Source: Pseudooceanicola marinus
GTDB lineage: Bacteria; Pseudomonadota; Alphaproteobacteria; Rhodobacterales; Rhodobacteraceae
Reading direction: 5' to 3'
Length of the DNA: 64,000 nt
Assembly: GCF_002786295.1 (NCBI RefSeq)
Contig: NZ_PGTC01000009.1
Location: 1-64,000 of the forward strand
Program-made: the position numbers and the translations under genes
Shown here: positions 53,062-60,999 of the stretch, piece after piece
How the letters are laid out: every line of letters begins with the position of its first letter
Position numbering within the stretch: position 1 is the stretch's first letter
The notes under the pieces: generated by a model
What the model saw: only the letters and a program-made list of their open reading frames with translations
Database searches by the model: none
What the model was told of the DNA's origin: nothing

Positions 53062-53721
53062 TCAGAAGAAGCCGCGCCCATGCGCCTGCCAGTAGGTCTG
53101 CCATTCCGTGGCGCCCGCCAGCACGGCGTCATAGGTGGCGCGGCCCACGGCCTCGCCGATTTCCGTATGCAGCCCGGCATAGGCGTTCTCACCGGCCCGG
53201 GCGGCCACCGCCACGCAGTCGGTGCCGGTGCCCGTGGCAATTCCGGTGGGCAGCTGCGCGCCGTGATCCATCACGGCGGCGGTGCGGGCCTGGGTGGCGA
53301 TGGACATGGCCTCCAGCAGGGCAATGTCGGAAAAGGCGCCGCCCAGCCGGACGGCCACGTTGATCGTACCCCAGTCGGTGCCGCTGCGGTCCAGCCGGGT
53401 GCCCACCCGTTCGGCGTTCGACAGGCCCACGGTGGCCACCACCTCGGCCTCCGCGCTGCTGACCCGGATGCGCCGGTGATGATGGGCGCGGATGTCGCGC
53501 GAGGTCAGGAAGCAGACGGCCTCGGGCCCCTTCAGCCCGGCCACCTCGCCGGACAGCCAGGCGTGGGCATCCAGATCCTCGGGCAGGTCGGCATTGCGCA
53601 CCTCGCGCCACAGGATCTGCTCGGCGCGGACGAAACCGGGGCGGTAGGGCGCCCAGCTGAGGACGCGATGCGGCGCGCCCAGGTCGAAACACAGCCAGGG
53701 CGGGGAGAGGGTCAGGCTCAT
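53062..53721 (-). CDS. cbiZ: Adenosylcobinamide amidohydrolase
   Basis: This 219-residue CbiZ-family enzyme cleaves the aminopropanol side chain of adenosylcobinamide to give adenosylcobyric acid, for salvage of B12 precursors. Family segments are CFLTSRDIRAHHH, VGLSNAERVG, GGAFSDIALLEAMSIATQARTAAV, TGTGTDCVAVAA and YAGLHTEIGEAVGRA. The start overlaps the btuD stop by four bases, placing it last in btuBFCD-cbiZ. This pairing is common where imported cobinamide or pseudocobalamin is remodelled. Confidence 0.93.
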   Translation of the reverse strand: MSLTLSPPWLCFDLGAPHRVLSWAPYRPGFVRAEQILWREVRNADLPEDLDAHAWLSGEVAGLKGPEAVCFLTSRDIRAHHHRRIRVSSAEAEVVATVGLSNAERVGTRLDRSGTDWGTINVAVRLGGAFSDIALLEAMSIATQARTAAVMDHGAQLPTGIATGTGTDCVAVAARAGENAYAGLHTEIGEAVGRATYDAVLAGATEWQTYWQAHGRGFF

Positions 53722-54464
53722 CGGATCACGCTCAGCGGTTGGAAGACCGGGCCGTCGGGCGTCTGCGCGTGATGGGCGGTGATGTGGAAGGCGCGGGCCA
53801 GCAGGTCGGGCGTCAGAACCGCCTCGGGTGGGCCATCGGCCAGCAGGCGCCCCTCGGCCAGGAGCAGCAGGCGGGTGCAGTGGCGCGCGGCGAGGCCCAG
53901 ATCATGCAGCGACAGCAGCACCCCCTGACCGGCGGCGGCCAGATCGGCGAAGACCTCCATCGTCGAGATCTGGTGCGCGGGATCGAGGCCGGCGGTCGGT
54001 TCATCCGCCATCAGCAGCGGCGTTTCCTGCGCCAGGGCGCGGGCGATCAGGGCGCGGGCCTGTTCGCCGCCCGACAGCCGCGTGGCGGTGCGCTGTTGCA
54101 ACTCGGCCAGGGCCATGCGCTCGATCGCGGCCACGATGGCAGCGTGATCGGCAGGCCGGCCGCCGCCATGGGGCAGACGGCCCAGGGCCACCAGTGCCTC
54201 CACCGTCACCGGCCAGGCGATTTCGCGCGCCTGCGGCATCCAGGCGGCCTGGCGGGCGCGGTCGGAGGCCGAAAGCGCGGCAAGGGAGCTTTGTCCCGCA
54301 GCGCCGATCAGGCCCAGGGCGGCGCGCATCAGCGTGGTCTTGCCGGCGCCATTGGGGCCGATCAGGCCGACGAATTCCCCGGGGGCAATGTCGAAGCTGA
54401 CATCGCGGAAGATCTCGCGTCCGCGCAGGGACACCGACAGGTTGTCGACGCTCAGAAGGGTCAT
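53718..54464 (-). CDS. btuD: Cobalamin/corrinoid ABC transporter ATP-binding protein
   Basis: This 248-residue FecE/BtuD-type ATPase has Walker A (LIGPNGAGKTTLMRAALG), the signature LSGGEQARALIARALAQ, Walker B (LLMADEPTAGLDP) and the switch His in LLSLHDLGLAARH. It overlaps btuC and cbiZ by four bases each. With BtuC and BtuF it drives corrinoid import under riboswitch control. Confidence 0.92.
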   Translation of the reverse strand: MTLLSVDNLSVSLRGREIFRDVSFDIAPGEFVGLIGPNGAGKTTLMRAALGLIGAAGQSSLAALSASDRARQAAWMPQAREIAWPVTVEALVALGRLPHGGGRPADHAAIVAAIERMALAELQQRTATRLSGGEQARALIARALAQETPLLMADEPTAGLDPAHQISTMEVFADLAAAGQGVLLSLHDLGLAARHCTRLLLLAEGRLLADGPPEAVLTPDLLARAFHITAHHAQTPDGPVFQPLSVIR

Positions 54465-55444
54465 GCGCGGGCCCTCCGGTTGCGCCAGATCAGGTGCAGG
54501 AAGAACGGCGCCCCGACCAGCGCGGTCAGCACGCCCAGTTTCAGGTCGCGGTCGGGCAGGGTGACGCGCACCGCCACGTCGGCGGCCAGCAGCATGGCGG
54601 CGCCGCCAAGCGCCGAGGCCCAGAGCAGCGGGCCGGGCCGGTGCCCGGTGAAGGGGCGCAGCAGGTGCGGCACCACCAGCCCGATGAAGCCGATGGCGCC
54701 CGCCACGGCGGTGCCCGCGCCCACCACGCAGGCGGTGCCGATCACCACCCGCAGGCGCAGCCTGGTCAGGTTCACGCCCATGGATTCGGCGGCGTCCTCC
54801 CCCAGGGTCAGCGCGTCCAGCGACCGGCCAAGGCCCGCCATCAGCAGGAAGCCGAGGCCCATGAAGGGCGCGGCCAGGGCCACGTGGGTCATCGAGCGGT
54901 CGGCCAGCGACCCCATCAGCCAGAAAACGATTTCCGAAGTGGCGAAGGGGTTGGGCGAGAGGTTCAGCACCAGTTGCGTCAGCGCGCCCGAGGTGGCCGA
55001 GATGGCGATCCCCGCCAGGATCAGGGTCAGCGTGTCGCCCCGCCGCGTGCCCGACAGCGCCAGCAGGATCACCACCGCCAGCAGCGCGAAGGCCAGCGCC
55101 ATCAGCGGCAGCGCCAGGGCAAAGGCCGCGGCCAGCCCGGTCTGGATGGCGATCACCGCGCCCAGGGCAGCTGAGGAGGAGATGCCGATCAGCCCCGGTT
55201 CAGCCAGCGGGTTGCGCAGATAGCCCTGCAGCGCGGCGCCCGACAGGCCCAGCGAGGCGCCGATCATCAGGCCCAGCATCATCCGGGGCAGGCGGATCTC
55301 CTGCATGACCAGCACCAGCGGACCGCCTTCGCCCAGCAGGGCACGCAGCGAGGCGGCGAGGCCGGCATCGGCGGGCCCCACCATCAGCGCGGCCAGCGCC
55401 AGCAGGATCACCAGGGTCGCGAGGACCGCGAAGAGACGGGTCAT
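54461..55444 (-). CDS. btuC: Cobalamin/corrinoid ABC transporter permease
   Basis: This 327-residue FecCD/BtuC-family permease has about ten membrane segments. Family stretches are RLPRMMLGLMIGASLGLSGAALQGYLRNPLAEPGLIGISSSAALG (about 51-95) and the coupling helix GEDAAESMGVNLTR. IGFIGLVVPHLLRPFTGHRP lies near the end. It is the fourth gene after the riboswitch by length of leader: btuB, btuF, then this gene, with four-base overlaps on both sides. Confidence 0.93.
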   Translation of the reverse strand: MTRLFAVLATLVILLALAALMVGPADAGLAASLRALLGEGGPLVLVMQEIRLPRMMLGLMIGASLGLSGAALQGYLRNPLAEPGLIGISSSAALGAVIAIQTGLAAAFALALPLMALAFALLAVVILLALSGTRRGDTLTLILAGIAISATSGALTQLVLNLSPNPFATSEIVFWLMGSLADRSMTHVALAAPFMGLGFLLMAGLGRSLDALTLGEDAAESMGVNLTRLRLRVVIGTACVVGAGTAVAGAIGFIGLVVPHLLRPFTGHRPGPLLWASALGGAAMLLAADVAVRVTLPDRDLKLGVLTALVGAPFFLHLIWRNRRARA

Positions 55445-56256
55445 TCCAGTCCTTTCCGGAAGGCGGCGAGATCGTCGATCGCCTTCAGAACATAGGGGGT
55501 GCCGCAGATCCAGTCACTGTCACTGACGGCGCGCGAGGCCGCGCGGTCGCGGATCGCCTCGACCACCGGATGCTCCAGGATTTCCTCCGAGCGCGAGGCG
55601 CCGGGGTAGGGCGTGCCGGTGATGATGGCGTCGGGATCGGCCATGGCGAGCGTTTCCAGCGGCAGGTGGCCGCCCATGGTGTCGCCGGCGATATTGTCGA
55701 AGCCGGCGGTGATCAGGATCTCCCCGGCCAGGGTCCGGTCGCCGGTGGTATAGCCGTTGGCATAGTAGATGGCGGCCGAGGGGCGGTCATCGACCTGGGC
55801 GCGCAGGGTGGCCAGGCGCCCCTCGAAGGTGGCGATCATCTCCTCCGCCTGCGCCTCACGCCCCAGGGCGGTACCGATGCTGCGGATGCGGTCGGGGATA
55901 TCGTCCAGGCTGTAGGCCGGGGCGACCTCCACCACGGGGGTGCCCAGCCGTTTCAGCATCTCGACCGCGGCGCGGGAGGTGAAGGAGCCAGCCAGCACCA
56001 GGTCCGGCTTCATCAGCCAGATCTCCTCGGCGCGGCCATGGTTGGCGGGATAGGCCTGCGCCTCTTGCGCCATGGCGGAACTGCGCGGATCGCGCGCGAT
56101 CCAGGAGACGGAGTGCAACTGGCCGGGGGCGGCCAGCTGCATGGCGATCTGATCGGTGCACAGGTTGATCGACACGACGCGCCGCGGCCCCTCCTCCGCC
56201 GCGACGGGCAGGCCCGCCGCGCAGAGGGCCAGCGCAAGTGCGGCGCGTCGCAGCAT
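55441..56256 (-). CDS. btuF: Periplasmic corrinoid-binding protein
   Basis: This 271-residue class III binding protein has a signal peptide (about 1-20, cleavage after VAA). The BtuF-like core has RVVSINLCTDQIAMQLAAPGQLHSVSW, PDLVLAGSFTSRAAVEMLKRLG and DAIITGTPYPGASR. A long backbone helix joins the two lobes, as in BtuF/FhuD proteins. Its start overlaps the last base of btuB, and its stop overlaps btuC. Confidence 0.9.
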   Translation of the reverse strand: MLRRAALALALCAAGLPVAAEEGPRRVVSINLCTDQIAMQLAAPGQLHSVSWIARDPRSSAMAQEAQAYPANHGRAEEIWLMKPDLVLAGSFTSRAAVEMLKRLGTPVVEVAPAYSLDDIPDRIRSIGTALGREAQAEEMIATFEGRLATLRAQVDDRPSAAIYYANGYTTGDRTLAGEILITAGFDNIAGDTMGGHLPLETLAMADPDAIITGTPYPGASRSEEILEHPVVEAIRDRAASRAVSDSDWICGTPYVLKAIDDLAAFRKGLE

Positions 56257-58103
56257 CAGAAGCGCCCGCGCAGGCCGAAGTAGACGGCGCGGTCCGAGGT
56301 GCCGTAGCCGTAGACGGTCTGGTATTCCTCATCCAGCACGTTCTCGATTCGCATGTAGGCCTCCGCGCTGTCGTTCAGGCGATAGCCTAGGCTGAGGTCG
56401 ACCAGCGTGTAATCCTCCAGCGCGACGATGCCGGAGCCGGGCCAGGGGACATTGTCCAGCGTGTCGTAGACCTGGCGCAGGGTCAGGCTGCCGTTCAGCG
56501 CCTCGGTCAGCTCGGCGTCCAGGCTGACGTTGAACTCATGCTCGGGCACGCGCACCAGGCGGTCGCCGTCGGCATCCTCGGTGTCGGTGTAGGTATAGGC
56601 GGCCGAAAGATGCAGCGTCTCGCTCAGGGGGACGCCGCCCGACAGTTCCAGCCCCTGCATGGTGCTGGTGCCCGGCACCTGGTTGTAGCCGCTGCCGGCG
56701 AAATCGATCAGGTCGGTGATTTCCATCCGGAACAGCGTAGCGCGCAGGAAGGCGTCAGGGCCGAAGCGTTTCTCGACGCCCATCTCGTAGCTGACCGAGG
56801 TCTCTGGATCGAGGTTCGGGTTGCCGAAGTTGGAGTAGAGTTCATAGAGCGAAGGCGCGCGGAAGCCGGTGCCGACAGCGGCGCGCAGGATCAGGTCGTC
56901 CAGCGGCCGATAGGCGACGGAGACGCGACCGGTCGTGGCGCCGCCGAACTCGGAATGGTCGTCCTGGCGCAGGGTCAGCACGACGTCCAGCGCCTCGGAC
57001 GGGGCCCAGGCGCCTTCGACGAAGACGCCGGCGGTCTTGTAGGTGCCGTCATTTGCGGTGCCGAAGGCGTCGCTCTTGAACTCTTCGCGGGTGTAGTCAC
57101 CGCCGAAGGACAGGTCGAAGGTCGGGGCGAGCTGGACCGAACCGCTGTAGGACAGGCCATAGCGTTCCCCCAGGTAGCGCGAGGCGCTGCCTTCCTGGTA
57201 GCGGCGGTCGATGGCGTAATATTGCAGGGCGACCTCGTTCTCGACCGCGCCGGTCTCGAAGCGGGCGAAGGCGCGCAGCCCGTATTCCTCGGTGTCGCTG
57301 GTGTTGTCGGCATCCCCCGCGCTGGTGTCGTATTCGCCCTCGCTCGTCTGGTAGAAGCCCGCGCCGCCGATGGTCATCGTTTCGCTGACATCATATTCGC
57401 CGGCAAAGGACAGGCGGGTCGCCTCGAACCCGTCGGCCTCGGTGTTGCCCAGGTTCTCATCCGCGGAAGAGAAGCCGTCGGTGCGGATGTGGGTCAGCGA
57501 GGCGGAGACGCTGCCGTTGTCGGTCACGTAGCTGGAGTTGAAGCCCAGCTTTACGGTGTCGTAGCTGCCCAGCTCGACGGCGTAGCGGTTGCTCAGCCCC
57601 GGTTCGGTCGCGCGGTTGGTGGTGATGTTGATGACACCGGCCACCGCTTCGGATCCGTAGAGCGCGGATTGCGCGCCCTTCAGCACTTCGACCCGGCAGA
57701 TGTCCGAGGTCATCATGTTGGCCCAGTTGAAGGCCATCTGGGTGCTGGCGGTGTCGCTGACGTTGATGCCGTCGACGAAGACGCCGATGTAGGCGCCGCC
57801 CGCGCCGCGGATACGCAGGGTGGATGTAGTACCAGCCGGGCCGTTGTTGGAGACCGAAACGCCCGGCAGGCGGTTCAGGAACTCCGACAGGCGGACCTCG
57901 CCGGCGGCGCGGATCTCTTCTTCCTCGACCACCTCGACGGTGGAGCCGGAGCGCTCGACCGCGGTGGCCTCGGCATTGGCGGTGACGGTGATCGCGTCGA
58001 GGTCGAAGGCCTCCTGCGCCTGGCCGGGGGTGGCGACGGCCACCAGTAGGGCGGCGGAGGTGAGGGCGGTCGTGCGCGAAAGCGCGGCCTGGGTTCGTGT
58101 CAT
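56256..58103 (-). CDS. btuB: TonB-dependent cobalamin outer-membrane receptor
   Basis: This 615-residue receptor has a signal peptide (about 1-30, ending GQAQ), a TonB-box-like DAITVTANA and a plug domain (GEVRLSEFLNRLPGVSVSN to YGSEAVAGVINITTNRATEP). A beta-barrel follows, ending in the outer-membrane signature VYFGLRGRF with terminal Phe. The length matches BtuB. The ATG at 58103 follows GGGACAGCAG; a longer reading would run into the riboswitch and is not used. Expression falls when cobalamin binds the leader. Confidence 0.93.
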   Translation of the reverse strand: MTRTQAALSRTTALTSAALLVAVATPGQAQEAFDLDAITVTANAEATAVERSGSTVEVVEEEEIRAAGEVRLSEFLNRLPGVSVSNNGPAGTTSTLRIRGAGGAYIGVFVDGINVSDTASTQMAFNWANMMTSDICRVEVLKGAQSALYGSEAVAGVINITTNRATEPGLSNRYAVELGSYDTVKLGFNSSYVTDNGSVSASLTHIRTDGFSSADENLGNTEADGFEATRLSFAGEYDVSETMTIGGAGFYQTSEGEYDTSAGDADNTSDTEEYGLRAFARFETGAVENEVALQYYAIDRRYQEGSASRYLGERYGLSYSGSVQLAPTFDLSFGGDYTREEFKSDAFGTANDGTYKTAGVFVEGAWAPSEALDVVLTLRQDDHSEFGGATTGRVSVAYRPLDDLILRAAVGTGFRAPSLYELYSNFGNPNLDPETSVSYEMGVEKRFGPDAFLRATLFRMEITDLIDFAGSGYNQVPGTSTMQGLELSGGVPLSETLHLSAAYTYTDTEDADGDRLVRVPEHEFNVSLDAELTEALNGSLTLRQVYDTLDNVPWPGSGIVALEDYTLVDLSLGYRLNDSAEAYMRIENVLDEEYQTVYGYGTSDRAVYFGLRGRF

Positions 58104-58255
58104 CTGCTGTCCCTTCGGACCCGGGACGTGATCCCGGGCTGAGCCTGTGGAGAAGCCTTGGAAGGGAAAGACCCTGCCGCGGCGGTTGCTTGCATGCCAC
58201 CACGACGGAAAGGTCCGTTGCCTCGTGCGCGCCCCGCGCCCGGACAGGGTGATCG

Positions 58256-58440
58256 GCCTCGGCAGGTCTCCTGACTCGCGGGTCACGGCTTCACCGGGTC
58301 TTCCCACGGCACGGGTGCGCCGCAGTGACATGGTCCGGTGTCGCTCTCCGCCTACAGTTGCGGGGGCAGTCGCGGTCTGGGAGGGGATCCTCCGCACCGC
58401 ATTCCCTATTCACCGGCCCCCGGAAGGGCCGGACCGAAGC
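58256..58440 (-). promoter_or_regulatory. Cobalamin riboswitch controlling btuB-F-C-D-cbiZ
   Basis: The minus strand reads AATAGGGAATGCGGTG, then GACTGCCCCCGCAACTGTAG (the B12 box), and closes with CGCGAGTCAGGAGACCTGCC. The outer stem pairs GCTTCGG (58440-58434) with CCGAGGC (58262-58256). It lies about 150 bases before btuB. The core is almost the same as that before nrdH. Confidence 0.93.
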
Positions 58441-58446
58441 AGGATC

Positions 58447-58475
58447 TTGCTAGTGCAGGGGCCCGGTTTCAGCAA
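58447..58475 (-). promoter_or_regulatory. Candidate promoter of the btu operon
   Basis: On the minus strand TTGCTG (58475-58470) and TAGCAA (58452-58447) are separated by 17 bases, placing the start of transcription at the 5' stem of the riboswitch. Both boxes are imperfect. Confidence 0.4.
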
Positions 58476-58545
58476 GGGGCGCAATGTGTCAGCCGCCGGG
58501 AGAGGGGCTTTCACGCCACAGGGGGAAGTCCGCGCCGAGACCAAA

Positions 58546-58575
58546 GCAAAAAGGGGCGCCCGGTGGACGCCCCCT
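58546..58575 (-). terminator. Intrinsic terminator after the SCO gene
   Basis: On the minus strand AAGGGGGCGTCCACCGGGCG folds with its GGGGGCG/CGCCCC arms and is followed by TTTTT at 58552-58548. It lies 30 bases after the SCO stop and insulates the btu leader. Confidence 0.8.
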
Positions 58576-58604
58576 TGCAACTGTCGTGTCCCGCTGACGT
58601 CGGA

Positions 58605-59198
58605 TCAGCTGTCCAGCAACCGCCGGATCTTGGCCACCGCGCGGTCGTAGTCCTCCTGGTAGCCGATCGGCTCGAAGAAGCGGCCACGGTCATCGAAGAG
58701 CAGGACCGAGGCGGAATGGTCCATGGTGTAGTCGCCATCCTCCAGGTCGACCTTGCGGGCGTAGATGCGGAAGGCCTTGATCGCCTTCTCGATCTCCTCC
58801 GGGTCGCCCGACACGCCTTCGACCCCCGGCACCCAGGACACGTAGTCGCGCAGCTGGTCCACCTGGTCCCGCTCCGGGTCGACGGTGACGAAATAGCTGC
58901 GGATCGACTGGTCGGTCGTCGCCAGTTCCTCCTGCCAGGTGGCGATGTCGCCCAGGGTGGTCGGGCAGACCTCGGGGCAATGGGTGAAGCCGAAGAAGAC
59001 CGCCGTCGGCGCGCCGCGCAGGCTGTCCTCGGTGAAGGTCTCCCCGGTGGTGGTGGTCAGCACGTAGTCGCCCCGGCCCAGCTCATCGGCCAGGGTGCGG
59101 TTCAGCATCGGCTGCAGGATGCGGAAGGCGGCGAAGAGGATCACGGCGACGCCGGCGATCACCCAGAGGCCGATGATGGCCGCTTTCTTGGAGGTCAT
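58605..59198 (-). CDS. SCO1/SenC-family copper chaperone
   Basis: This 197-residue, membrane-anchored thioredoxin-fold protein has an N-terminal membrane segment (about 7-27). It has the copper-binding C74-P-E-V-C78 (FTHCPEVCP) and a distal His in TMDHSASVL. SCO proteins deliver copper to the CuA centre of cytochrome oxidase. The ATG at 59198 follows AAAGGAACCCGCC. It sits after the PCuAC gene, a classic pairing. Confidence 0.93.
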   Translation of the reverse strand: MTSKKAAIIGLWVIAGVAVILFAAFRILQPMLNRTLADELGRGDYVLTTTTGETFTEDSLRGAPTAVFFGFTHCPEVCPTTLGDIATWQEELATTDQSIRSYFVTVDPERDQVDQLRDYVSWVPGVEGVSGDPEEIEKAIKAFRIYARKVDLEDGDYTMDHSASVLLFDDRGRFFEPIGYQEDYDRAVAKIRRLLDS

Positions 59199-59266
59199 GG
59201 CGGGTTCCTTTCTGTCTGTCGGCCCGGCCGCCACGCGCAGGGCGCGGCGGCGCATGGCGGGAGGGG

Positions 59267-59869
59267 TCAGTGCGACATGCCGTGGCCGGCGGGACCGCGT
59301 GCATTGGGCGCGCCGATCGCCAGCGGGACCTCGACGCGGCCGGCGTTCTCGAAGATCAGCGTGATGGTGGCGGTCTCCCCCTCGACCAGGGGCGCCTGCA
59401 GCTCCATCAGCATCAGGTGGTAGCCACCGGGCTTCAGCTCCACGGTCTCGCCGGCGGGGATGACCAGCCCGTCGGCCAGTTCGCGCATCCGCATCACGTC
59501 GCCCTCCATGGCCATCTCGTGGACTTCCATGTGACCGGCCAGCGGGCTTTCGGCGCCGATCAGGCGGTCGTCGCTGTCGCCGGTGTTGGTGATGGTCAGG
59601 AAGCCGCCGCCGACGGGGGCATTGGGCAGGGTCGCGCGGGAAAAGCCGCCCGAGAGTTTCAGCGGCCCGGCCATGACGTGGTCATGGCTGGCCACCATGT
59701 CCGAGATCGGCAGGGCGCAGGCATCGCCGGGCGCGGCGCGCTGGCTGAAGCCGGTGACGGGCGCCGTGGCACCGGGCAGGGCGACGGTGGCGGCGGCGCT
59801 GCCGGCGGTCACGGCCAGAGCCAGGGCGGCGGCAGTCAGGGTGCGGGCGGAAAGGGTGAGAGTCTTCAT
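59267..59869 (-). CDS. PCuAC periplasmic copper chaperone
   Basis: This 200-residue protein has a signal peptide (about 5-27) and a PCuAC (DUF461) domain. The copper ligands are HMEVHEMAMEGDVMRM and, about 20 residues on, YHLMLM. PCuAC hands Cu(I) to the oxidase CuA site together with SCO. An N-terminal insert of about 40 residues (GDACALPISDMVASHDHVMAG) adds extra His/Met. The ATG at 59869 begins the signal peptide. Confidence 0.9.
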   Translation of the reverse strand: MKTLTLSARTLTAAALALAVTAGSAAATVALPGATAPVTGFSQRAAPGDACALPISDMVASHDHVMAGPLKLSGGFSRATLPNAPVGGGFLTITNTGDSDDRLIGAESPLAGHMEVHEMAMEGDVMRMRELADGLVIPAGETVELKPGGYHLMLMELQAPLVEGETATITLIFENAGRVEVPLAIGAPNARGPAGHGMSH

Positions 59870-59990
59870 CTGTTGTCTCCGGTCTCGCGCGGCGGCTCTC
59901 GGCCGTCCTGCGCGTCTCCTCCGAGGCACCGCGCGGGCGGTGCCATGTCTCTTTCGATCAGGGATGCGGCGCCCGGTCGGGGCAGTCCGC

Positions 59991-60341
59991 TCAGAGGATC
60001 GGGGCCGGAGGGGCGCGGGGCGCGTGGCGCTGGTCGGGGCGGGCGCCGGGGATCAGATGGGCCGAGGGGGCCCGCGACAGGGCGAAGATCAGCCGCGCCG
60101 GGGCCTCGGGGGCCTGCGGCGCTGCGGCTTTCGGCAGGGCGTGGCAGAAGGGGCAATGATGGCCCGCGCCACCCTCTTCGGCGCAGAGGGAGTCATATCC
60201 CGCCTCCAGCACCAGCACGCTGCGTTCGCGGGCGATATCATCGGCCGTGGGCGTCATGTGGGCGGCGGACAGCACAGACCCCCACGCCAGCAACAGCGTG
60301 AGCCACAGCGCCAGGAAAATGCGTCCGATCGCGGGTCTCAT
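59991..60341 (-). CDS. DUF2946-like secreted/membrane protein with CPFCH motif
   Basis: This 116-residue protein has an N-terminal hydrophobic segment (about 8-27) and CAEEGGAGHHCPFCHAL near 53-69, then a Pro/Ala-rich tail. The Cys/His cluster resembles DUF2946 proteins, which occur beside copper genes. It is directly upstream of PCuAC and SCO on the same strand. A copper-related role is inferred. Confidence 0.65.
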   Translation of the reverse strand: MRPAIGRIFLALWLTLLLAWGSVLSAAHMTPTADDIARERSVLVLEAGYDSLCAEEGGAGHHCPFCHALPKAAAPQAPEAPARLIFALSRAPSAHLIPGARPDQRHAPRAPPAPIL

Positions 60342-60381
60342 GCCCTGTTCCTAGCCGGTTGCGGGCGGTCGGGGAAGCCCC

Positions 60382-60873
60382 TCACCCCGCGTCGCCACCT
60401 TGTGACGCAGGGGCGGGTGCCGCGTCGGGCGCGTCGAGGCGCGCCAGCACCTTTCCGGCCAGGGCGTGGAACTGCGCGCTTTCCTCCGCCGTCAGCCCGG
60501 CCAGGATCTCCGCCTGCAGATCCGCCACCACGGGCAGGGCGCGGGCCAGAAGCTCCGCGCCATCTGCCGTCAGGTAGACGGCCCGGGCGCGGCGGTCGGT
60601 GGCGCTGACCTCGCGCCGCAGGTGGCCCTTTTGCACCAGACGTTCGATCACCCCGCCGATGGTGGCGCGGTCATAGGCGATCCGCCCGGCGACACCCGCC
60701 TGGTCGATGCCGGGATTGTCGCGCACGGCCCCCATGGCGGCGAATTGCACCGGGGTCAGATCCAGCCCGGCCGCCTTCGTCCGCTGCTGGAAGACATGGG
60801 TCGAATGCTGGTTCAGCCGCCGGATCAGATGCCCGGCCATGCCCGTGATCTCCAATGCTCTCTCCTTCGCCAT
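60382..60873 (-). CDS. mobR: MarR-family regulator, probable MobR
   Basis: This 163-residue winged-helix protein has IDQAGVAGRIAYDRATIGGVIERLVQKGHLRREVSATDRRARAVYLTADGA as its DNA-binding core (residues 55-105). It is divergent from the mobA-like gene across 126 bases. In Comamonas testosteroni a MarR-family MobR represses mobA until 3-hydroxybenzoate binds, and the arrangement here is the same. Several palindromic candidate sites occupy the gap. Confidence 0.8.
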   Translation of the reverse strand: MAKERALEITGMAGHLIRRLNQHSTHVFQQRTKAAGLDLTPVQFAAMGAVRDNPGIDQAGVAGRIAYDRATIGGVIERLVQKGHLRREVSATDRRARAVYLTADGAELLARALPVVADLQAEILAGLTAEESAQFHALAGKVLARLDAPDAAPAPASQGGDAG

Positions 60874-60935
60874 CCGCGGTGTCGCGGGCCAGTCTAGCGC
60901 AGTTGATAAGTGGGCACATCAATTTCTTGACCGGA

Positions 60936-60959
60936 GATAAGATGCATGCTTATCATAAG
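60936..60959. promoter_or_regulatory. Candidate MobR operator
   Basis: GATAAGATGCATGCTTATC (60936-60954) has GATAAG/CTTATC arms. It overlaps CTTATCATAAG (60949-60959), a perfect 5-base inverted repeat. Another GATAAG half-site lies at 60905-60910. All lie within the 126-base gap between divergent mobR and mobA. Confidence 0.6.
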
Positions 60960-60999
60960 TTGACTTACTAAAATTTGAGAGATCGCTCTGGGAGGAGAC

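Noticed and set aside
58104-58397. N-terminal extension of btuB into its leader
   Set aside because: The extra 98 residues translate the riboswitch and lack signal-peptide character; the ATG at 58103 starts a proper signal peptide.
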